Shown in pieces: positions 14,974 through 22,092 of a DNA stretch of 22,092 bases; the stretch's first letter is position 1; each line of letters starts with the position of its first letter. Source of the stretch: Pseudomonadota bacterium (GTDB lineage: Bacteria; Pseudomonadota; Gammaproteobacteria; Xanthomonadales; Xanthomonadaceae); assembly GCA_023461075.1 (NCBI GenBank), contig JAEWNY010000042.1:1-22092 (forward strand), read 5' to 3'. The translations under genes were made by a program, and so were the position numbers. A model generated the notes under the pieces. It made no database searches and was not told the origin of the DNA. It saw nothing but the letters and a program-made list of their open reading frames with translations.

Positions 14974-16976
14974 GCGGGATCGGTCACGGTGGACATCGTC
15001 GCGGATGCATCGGGCGGCCCGATGGGCAGGCGGACGCTCTCCGCGATGACCCAGCCCTTGCGCGCCCATTCCTCCAGCTGCACGGCGCCCTCCGGTGCAC
15101 GCATTTCCAACCTTTCGCGACCTTCCCGCGTCAGCCGCAACAACAAGGCATTGGCGCGGCGATCGGCCTTGGCGCGATAGAGCCCGGCATCGGCCCAGCG
15201 CAATGCGGTGGCGACATCCGCACCGGACCACCACGCCGCACCGGCAACGAATGCACCGATCGATGCGGTGGTGCGGATCGCGCCGCCGGCCAGCTCCACC
15301 GGCTGCGCGATGGCGTATTGCAGGTCGGCCAGCCAAGCGGCCTCATCGCGCGCCGCCGGGTTGTCCCTGACGATCAGGAATTCCTCGCCGCCCCAGCGGA
15401 ATACCATCGCACCCGCCCCGACCCGCGCCTGCAGCCGTTCGCCGCTGGCGCGCAACACATGGTCGCCACCCTCGTGGCCGTGGCGGTCGTTGACGGCCTT
15501 GAAATGATCCAGGTCCAGCAGCGCCAGCGTGCGCGCCTGCCCGTCGGACACAGGATGCGACTCCCACCACCGGCTGAAATACTGGCGGTTGTACGTGCCG
15601 GTCAGCGGGTCGCGCCAGAGGGCTTCGCGCTGGCGGCGCAGGTTGCGCAATGACATCGCCAGGAGAGCGATGAGCGCGAGCGACAGCAGCACGCCGGCCA
15701 GCAGTGCGAGCGATGTCGACTGGCCGGCACGCAATTCGGCAGCCTGCAGCCGGCTGCGCGATGACAGCTCGCGGATCTGCCGCTCGCGCTCGCCCAGCTT
15801 TTCCTCCACTTCCAAGCTGGCGATGCCGAGCGCGCGATTGCTGTTGTACAGGCGCATCACGATCCGGTGCCGGTCCGCCATCGCCGGGGCCGCCTCGCGG
15901 GGGCGGCCGGCCGCCTGCAAGACCTCGGCCTGCTCGCCCAGCACCCTCAGCAGGGTGACCTGATGACCGGCAGTGCGGAAGTAATCGATCCCCGAATGCA
16001 TCGAGGCCAAGCCTTCATCGACGCGCCCCAGCCTGGCCAGCGCGCGTCCCTGCAACACCTGGCCAGCGGCGCGGTAGTACGCGGAACCCTCACGGCTTGC
16101 ATCGATCATCTGCCGCGCCAGTCCAAGGGCACGCTGCGCCTGTCCGCGTTGCAGCAGGAGGCCCGCAAGTTCGGCGCGCACGCGTTGGGCGACATTGGCC
16201 GAATCGCCCGGACGCAGGCGACCCAGGACCGGCCAGAGCATGGCTTCGGCGTCCCTGGGGCGGTCCTGCAGGCGCAGCGCCGTGGCACGGGTCGCGATGG
16301 CGGGGAGGTCGATGCTGTCACCGCCGGTGCCTTCAAGTCGATCCAGCTCGGCCAGCGCCTGCGCGGCATCGCCCATGTCGGTGTGGATCTGCGCGATGCT
16401 CTCGGTGCGCCTGCGCCAGCGCCGCTCGCCGTCGGGCAGGCGACGGGCTTCCGCACGCGCCTGCAGCAGGTGCCGCAGCGCCAGTTCGAAGTTGCCGACA
16501 TCCCAGTACATGTAGCCGTAGCTGACATCCAGCGCCTCACGCAATTCGGCGGAGGGCTCGGTGATACCCAAGCGCAGCGCATCCAGTGCGCGCAGGCTCA
16601 CCTCGATGTTGTCATCGACGTGGCTGTCGAAGATCCGCCAGACCCGCACCACGCTGGCGGTGTCCGGGTCGCGATGGCGCTCGGCCAAGGCAATCAGCCC
16701 ATCGCGCAGGCGCTCACGCTCGCCATCGTCTTCGGCCAGGCGGATGCGCAACTTGGCCAGTTCACGCTGCACCGGGTAGGACGCAACGGCAGCGATGCGC
16801 GACTGCAGTGCCTCAAGGCGCGTGCGTGCATCGGACTCTTGCACCGAATCCTGCTGCAGGCGGATCAGTTCGGCGGTGAGGCGCGCGCGCTCGTCCGCTA
16901 CCGTCGCCGGCTGCGCATGGACCAGTCCGTTGGCCAGGATGCAGGCCCACAGCAGGGCCCGTCCGAACGCATGCAT
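14925..16976 (-). CDS. Membrane-bound diguanylate cyclase with periplasmic TPR-like sensor region
   Basis: The 683-residue product has a signal peptide (about 1-21, ending in VHAQP), a long helical, arginine-rich region with TPR-like repeats (about 25-380), a coiled-coil-like segment, one membrane helix (about 419-440), and a cytoplasmic GGDEF domain starting at DPLTGTYNRQYF near 454. The active-site motif is GGEEF at 529-533, so it should make c-di-GMP. The inhibitory RxxD site expected just upstream is not visible, so feedback by the product may be absent. A 60-80-residue tail follows the catalytic domain. The ATG at 16976 has an extended purine-rich ribosome-binding site. It lies 81 bases after sodC on the same strand. 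Confidence 0.9.
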   Translation of the reverse strand: MHAFGRALLWACILANGLVHAQPATVADERARLTAELIRLQQDSVQESDARTRLEALQSRIAAVASYPVQRELAKLRIRLAEDDGERERLRDGLIALAERHRDPDTASVVRVWRIFDSHVDDNIEVSLRALDALRLGITEPSAELREALDVSYGYMYWDVGNFELALRHLLQARAEARRLPDGERRWRRRTESIAQIHTDMGDAAQALAELDRLEGTGGDSIDLPAIATRATALRLQDRPRDAEAMLWPVLGRLRPGDSANVAQRVRAELAGLLLQRGQAQRALGLARQMIDASREGSAYYRAAGQVLQGRALARLGRVDEGLASMHSGIDYFRTAGHQVTLLRVLGEQAEVLQAAGRPREAAPAMADRHRIVMRLYNSNRALGIASLEVEEKLGERERQIRELSSRSRLQAAELRAGQSTSLALLAGVLLSLALIALLAMSLRNLRRQREALWRDPLTGTYNRQYFSRWWESHPVSDGQARTLALLDLDHFKAVNDRHGHEGGDHVLRASGERLQARVGAGAMVFRWGGEEFLIVRDNPAARDEAAWLADLQYAIAQPVELAGGAIRTTASIGAFVAGAAWWSGADVATALRWADAGLYRAKADRRANALLLRLTREGRERLEMRAPEGAVQLEEWARKGWVIAESVRLPIGPPDASATMSTVTDPAQANADLAPAASGQST

Positions 16977-17057
16977 CGAAGCCCCCCTCTCCGACGGTCG
17001 CGTGATTGACAGTCTAGTCCAAGGGCGACGGCGGGCAAGCGTGGCCCGCCCGGACAC

Positions 17058-17582
17058 TCAGCGGATCACGCCACAGGCGATTCGGCCCCCGGCATTGCCG
17101 GTCGGTTGGGTGGTGTAGTCGTCCGGATCGGCATGCACGATGACCGCCTTGCCGACCACGTCGTTGAGCGCCGCGCCGCTGCCGATCACCGCGCCATCGA
17201 AATGCGCATCCACCCGCGCCACGCCATTGGCATTGGCGGTCAGGTTGTCCTGGTCACCCAGGTGATGCGCCCCTTGGCTGGCACGCCCGTGCGGCTGGGC
17301 AGTGGGATTGAAATGACCACCGGCACTGGTGAAGTCGGCGGCACTGCAATCGCCCTTCTCGTGGATATGGAAGCCATGGGTGCCATTGGCCTTGAGTCCC
17401 GCGATGTTGCCGGTGATGTGCACGCCATTGCCCATCGGCACCAGGGTGAGCGTGCCGGCGGTGGTCTGGCCACTGGCCGGCGCGAGCGTCACACTGGCGC
17501 TGCTGCGTGAGGATGAGGTGGCACAGGCGGCCAATGTGGCACTGGCAATGGCGACGCCCAGGATCGACAGACGGATGTTCAT
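17058..17582 (-). CDS. sodC: Cu/Zn superoxide dismutase, probable lipoprotein
   Basis: This enzyme converts superoxide to hydrogen peroxide and oxygen outside the cytoplasm. The signal peptide MNIRLSILGVAIASATLAAC carries a lipobox-like LAAC, so membrane anchoring is likely. Metal ligands are visible in GFHIHEKGDC (two histidines), GGHFNPT and the HHLGD region, with the electrostatic-loop arginine and disulfide partner in GGRIACGVIR at the end. The length of 174 residues is normal. The start at 17582 has AGGAG seven bases ahead; a frame extension to 17612 is less likely. The diguanylate cyclase gene follows. Confidence 0.93.
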   Translation of the reverse strand: MNIRLSILGVAIASATLAACATSSSRSSASVTLAPASGQTTAGTLTLVPMGNGVHITGNIAGLKANGTHGFHIHEKGDCSAADFTSAGGHFNPTAQPHGRASQGAHHLGDQDNLTANANGVARVDAHFDGAVIGSGAALNDVVGKAVIVHADPDDYTTQPTGNAGGRIACGVIR

Positions 17583-17721
17583 GCGATGACTCCTGTGGGG
17601 GAACCGCATCACCGTAGACCCGGCGCGGTCGAGGGCCGATGAAGTGGCTTTCTCCGGTGTTCATCGCGATGAACGCGGCGACCCGACACGCACCCCATCG
17701 CGGCGCGCTACCTGCCCTGAA

Positions 17722-19138
<1,417 letters not shown>

Positions 19139-19146
<8 letters not shown>

Positions 19147-20164
19147 CGTCCACCTCCTCCAGCGGCACCAGCAGGGTGAACACGGTATGCCCCGGCCGCG
19201 AACGGAAGCCCAGCGCGCCGCGATGTTCGCGCGCAACCTGCTGCGCCAATGCAAGGCCCAGCCCGCTGCCTTCGGCACGTCCGCTGATCAGCGGCAGGAA
19301 CACCTGCTCGGCGAGCTCATCGGGGATGCCGCGTCCGTCATCGACGATGTCCAGCCGCAGGGCCAGCGGATGCACGCGATCGGCGATGCGCGCGGCGTGC
19401 TCGGCGCGGGTGCGCAGGGTGACCTGGCCGGCACCGGCCTCGATCGCGTTGCGCACCAGGTTCCACAGCGCCTGCGCGAGGCGGTCGGGATCGCCTTGGA
19501 TGTCGGGCAGGCTCGGGTCGTAATCGCGGATCAGGCGTACCGCCCAGCCCGCATCGGCCTCGGCCAGGCGCAGCACGCGGTCGAGTACCGCATGCACGTT
19601 CAGTGGAGCATGCGGCGTGGCCGGGCGAGGCGACATCAAGCGGTCCAGCAATTCGGCCAGGCGATCGACTTCGGACTGGATCAACGCGGTGAATTCGAGG
19701 CCCGTCTCGTCCTGCTGGCGACGCGCAAGCAACTGCGCCGCGCCCTTGATGCCGGCCAGCGGATTGCGCAACTCATGCGCCAGGCCCTTCAGCGCAGCCG
19801 CGACCGCGGCGGACAACGCATCGCCCTCATGGCGGGGGAATTCGGCGACCGGGTGGGCTTCCAGCACCCAGCCCGCATCCGTGCCGGTGACCCAGGCGTC
19901 GGCGAAGCGCGTGTCGGCGCTGCCGGGCACGGCCCAACCCACTCGACGGCGTTGCCGGGTTTCACCCGTTTGGAGGCCGGCAAGGACATCGGCCAGCGAT
20001 TCGGCACCGGTTTCCAGCGCGGCCAAAGGCTGCCCCACCAGCCGCCGCGCCCCCACGCCCAGCCAGCGTGCGAACGCCGGGTTGCAGCCGGCCACGCAGC
20101 CCTTGGCGTCGCCCCAGCAGAGCGGGGTGGCGAGTGTTTCGACGCTGCCGGGCACGGGATTCAT
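19139..20164 (-). CDS. ntrB: Nitrogen-regulation sensor histidine kinase NtrB (GlnL)
   Basis: A cytosolic kinase/phosphatase of 341 residues that sets NtrC phosphorylation in response to PII. An N-terminal PAS-like domain (about 1-110) is followed by the phosphorylated histidine in LAHELRNPLAGIKGAA (H130), a dimerisation helix pair, and the ATP-binding domain with the N box (ALWNLVRNAIEA), DDGRGIP and GSGLGLALAQQ. No membrane helix is present, as expected. The ATG at 20164 gives the normal N-terminus; a TTG at 20185 is possible but would place the NtrC-type site inside the gene. glnA does not precede it; fabI and ackA do. Confidence 0.92.
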
Positions 20165-20181
20165 TGCACCGATATAGTGCA
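20165..20181 (-). promoter_or_regulatory. NtrC-type binding palindrome at the ntrB start
   Basis: The 17 bases TGCACCGATATAGTGCA fit the known NtrC operator TGCACC-N5-GGTGCA at 11 of 12 positions. The site ends directly at the ntrB ATG, so NtrC bound there would block transcription or initiation. This resembles the autorepression known at the E. coli glnL promoter. No sigma-54 promoter with the right spacing was found next to it. Confidence 0.7.
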
Positions 20182-20273
20182 ACAAAACGCGGCACCCAAC
20201 CGTTCATCGGCATGACCGCCGACCGCTTCCGCGCCAAGCGCGCATATGGCCGGAGCCTCGCGGCGCGCGCCCG

Positions 20274-21047
20274 TCAGCCCATCACGTGGAAGCCGGCATC
20301 GGCGAAAGTCACCGAGCCGGTCATCGGTCGTGCCGCGTCACTGGCCAGGAAGGCGGCGATGCGGCCGATCTCGTCGACATCGACCAGCCGGTTGGCCGGC
20401 GTGCGTTCGCGCACCTTGTCGAGCAGCTCATCGAAACGATCGATGCCAGAGGCCGCCCGCGTCCTGACCGGCCCGGTCGACAGCGCATGAACGTGGATGC
20501 TGTTCTCGGCCAGCCCTGCGGCGAGGTAGCGCACCGAGGACTCCAGCGCCGCTTTCACCGGGCCCATCAGGTTGTAGTGGTCGACCACCCGCTCGGCGCC
20601 GTAGAAACTCACCGTCAGCAACGCGCCACCTTCCTTCATCAATGGCCGCGCCAGTTTCGCCATGCGGATGAAGCTGTGGCAGGACACATCCATCGCCTGC
20701 GCGAAGCCGGCCGCGCTGCAATCGACCAGCTCGCCGTGCAGATCCTCGCGCGGGGCGAAGGCGATCGCGTGCAGCAGGAAATCGAGGCGGCCCCATTCGC
20801 GTTCGATGCACTCGAACACCGCCTCCAGCTGCCCGCTCTCGCGCACGTCGCAAGGCACGATGATCGATGCGTCCAATGCCTCGGCGAGCGGGCGTACATG
20901 CGGTTCGGCCTTGGCGTTGAGATAGGTGATGGCGAGGTCCGCACCAGCATCGCGGAACGCGTGCGCACATCCATGCGCGATGCTCTGCTCGTTGGCGATG
21001 CCGACCACCAGACCGCGCGTGCCGGCGAGATCAACGATGCCACTCAT
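20274..21047 (-). CDS. fabI: Enoyl-[acyl-carrier-protein] reductase, FabI type
   Basis: A short-chain-dehydrogenase-like reductase of 257 residues that uses NAD(P)H to reduce the enoyl-ACP double bond in fatty-acid elongation. FabI hallmarks are GIANEQSIAHG at the cofactor site, LLHAIAFAPRED, the catalytic Y-x6-K (YNLMGPVK) and STGPVRTRAASGI. It overlaps ackA by 4 bases (ATGA), with GAGG seven bases before its ATG. A FabI paralogue paired with acetate kinase is seen in clusters with phosphotransacetylase and polyhydroxyalkanoate synthase genes in related bacteria, so this may be a second, specialised copy and not the housekeeping one; that is inference. Confidence 0.87.
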   Translation of the reverse strand: MSGIVDLAGTRGLVVGIANEQSIAHGCAHAFRDAGADLAITYLNAKAEPHVRPLAEALDASIIVPCDVRESGQLEAVFECIEREWGRLDFLLHAIAFAPREDLHGELVDCSAAGFAQAMDVSCHSFIRMAKLARPLMKEGGALLTVSFYGAERVVDHYNLMGPVKAALESSVRYLAAGLAENSIHVHALSTGPVRTRAASGIDRFDELLDKVRERTPANRLVDVDEIGRIAAFLASDAARPMTGSVTFADAGFHVMG

Positions 21048-22092
21048 GCGCGTGCCTCATTCGTCACTGCGTTTCCTTCGATCAATCGGTGGACCGACTG
21101 CGCGATCACTCTTTCCTCGTCGGTCTGGATCATGCGGATGGCAAGCCGGCTGCCTTCGCCATCCAGCACGCGTGCGTCGCGCGCATTGGCCCCGGCATCG
21201 ATCTTCGCGCCCAACCATGACAGGTGTTCGCATACCTGGGCGCGCACCGGCGGCTGGTGCTCGCCGATGCCGGCGGTGAACACGATGCCGTCCAGTCCGC
21301 CGAGCGTATTGGCCAGCGCACTGATCCCGCGCGCGATGCGGAAGCAGAACAGCTCGATCGCTTCGCCGGCTTCGGGTGCATCGCTTTCCAGCAGCACGCG
21401 CGCATCGGCGCTGATCCCGGACACGCCCTTCAACCCGCACTCGTGGTACAGCCAGTGCTGCAACTCATCGACACTCATCCCGCGCTGTTGCTGCAGGTAA
21501 AGCGGAACACCGGCATCCAGCTCACCCGGGCGGGTCGCCATCGGGATGCCGTCCAGCGCGGAGAAACCCATGCTGGTGTCGCGGCTCACGCCGCCTTCCA
21601 TCGCGCACAGGCTGGCGCCGCTGCCGAGATGGGCGACGACGAGTTTCTTCGCCAGCAAATCCGGCTCCTCGCTGCGCAGGGTGTCGGCGATGGACTGGTA
21701 GGACAGGCCGTGGAACCCGTAGCGGCGCACGCCCTCGTCGTGCAATGCGCGCGGGATCGCCATTCGCGTCACCCAAGGCGCCTGCGTGCGATGGAAGGCG
21801 GTATCGAAGCAGGCGACCTGCGGCAGCCGCGGACGCGCGCGTTGCATCGCACGGACCAACTTGAGTCCGGCCGGCTGATGCAACGGGGCAAGCGGAGAGA
21901 GTTCATCGAGCTGGTCGATGATCGCCTCGTCCAGCAACACCGGCGCATCGAAATGCAGGCCGCCGTGGACGATGCGATGACCGGCGGCGCTGAACGCCTC
22001 GCCTTCGAATTTCGCTTCGAGCCAGGCCAGCAGGGCATCGATGACATCGCCAAGATCATCACTGACGGCGGCATCCAGCTCGATCGTCTCGC
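21044..22092 (-). CDS. ackA: Acetate/propionate kinase (N-terminal end outside the window)
   Basis: The visible 349 residues have the acetate kinase signatures GHRIVHGG near the right edge, VACFDTAFH, YGFHGLSYQSIA, AHLGSGASLCA, DTSMGFSALDG and FTAGIGEH. The enzyme interconverts acyl phosphate plus ADP with carboxylate plus ATP. The missing start lies to the right and should comprise some tens of residues. A phosphotransacetylase gene would be expected upstream. The stop overlaps the fabI start, so the two are one operon. The visible part is intact. Confidence 0.93.
   Translation of the reverse strand, partial: ETIELDAAVSDDLGDVIDALLAWLEAKFEGEAFSAAGHRIVHGGLHFDAPVLLDEAIIDQLDELSPLAPLHQPAGLKLVRAMQRARPRLPQVACFDTAFHRTQAPWVTRMAIPRALHDEGVRRYGFHGLSYQSIADTLRSEEPDLLAKKLVVAHLGSGASLCAMEGGVSRDTSMGFSALDGIPMATRPGELDAGVPLYLQQQRGMSVDELQHWLYHECGLKGVSGISADARVLLESDAPEAGEAIELFCFRIARGISALANTLGGLDGIVFTAGIGEHQPPVRAQVCEHLSWLGAKIDAGANARDARVLDGEGSRLAIRMIQTDEERVIAQSVHRLIEGNAVTNEARA

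Noticed and set aside
15867..17009. Frame of 380 codons on the + strand opposite the diguanylate cyclase
   Set aside because: Antisense shadow without domain evidence or a sensible start.
20286..21500. Frame of 404 codons on the + strand opposite fabI and ackA
   Set aside because: It spans the antisense of two well-supported genes.

Overview
The window looks like part of the chromosome of a GC-rich gammaproteobacterium, most likely of the Xanthomonadaceae/Lysobacteraceae. The reasons are an Ax21-family outer-membrane gene, the secB-gpsA pair, ntrB-ntrC, and the strong antisense open frames typical of high-GC coding DNA. About the left third is an accessory region of lower GC. The rest, from about 8.0 kb on, reads as ordinary chromosome.

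Positions 1-2533 hold the 5' part of a type I restriction-modification methyltransferase gene (hsdM, leaving the window on the left). It is preceded on the same strand by a small two-helix membrane protein and an XRE-type regulator. A Ner/Nlp-like DNA-binding protein is transcribed divergently from the XRE gene with almost no space between them. This resembles a regulatory switch next to a defence locus.

Positions 2743-7704 hold a compact Tn7-like transposition operon on the + strand: a natural TnsA-TnsB fusion (endonuclease plus DD35E transposase), a short TnsC AAA+ ATPase and a TniQ target-selection protein with two zinc-knuckle pairs. The genes are 27 and 8 bases apart. No CRISPR array, Cas gene or TnsE is visible. 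Both possible ends (2534-2857 and 7705-7999) contain inverted repeats, but I could not match terminal repeats or a target-site duplication. It remains open whether this is a minimal element of about 5 kb or the right part of a larger one carrying the restriction-modification genes as cargo.

From 8000 rightward come ax21 with a good terminator; then on the minus strand secB-gpsA, a membrane-anchored rhodanese, a lipoprotein and a YiiD_C-type thioesterase; hemD on the plus strand; a FadI-like thiolase (minus); an unknown protein (plus); and a periplasm-sensing diguanylate cyclase behind a Cu/Zn superoxide dismutase gene (minus). The right end holds the nitrogen two-component pair ntrB-ntrC (minus) with an NtrC-type palindrome touching the ntrB start, and fabI-ackA (minus, overlapping by 4 bases), with ackA running off the right edge.

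The most interesting part is the TnsAB-TnsC-TniQ module beside the restriction-modification locus, with its unusual details: an A7 run just ahead of the transposase core, an atypical Walker B in TnsC, and a hairpin-controlled leader frame overlapping the tnsAB start.
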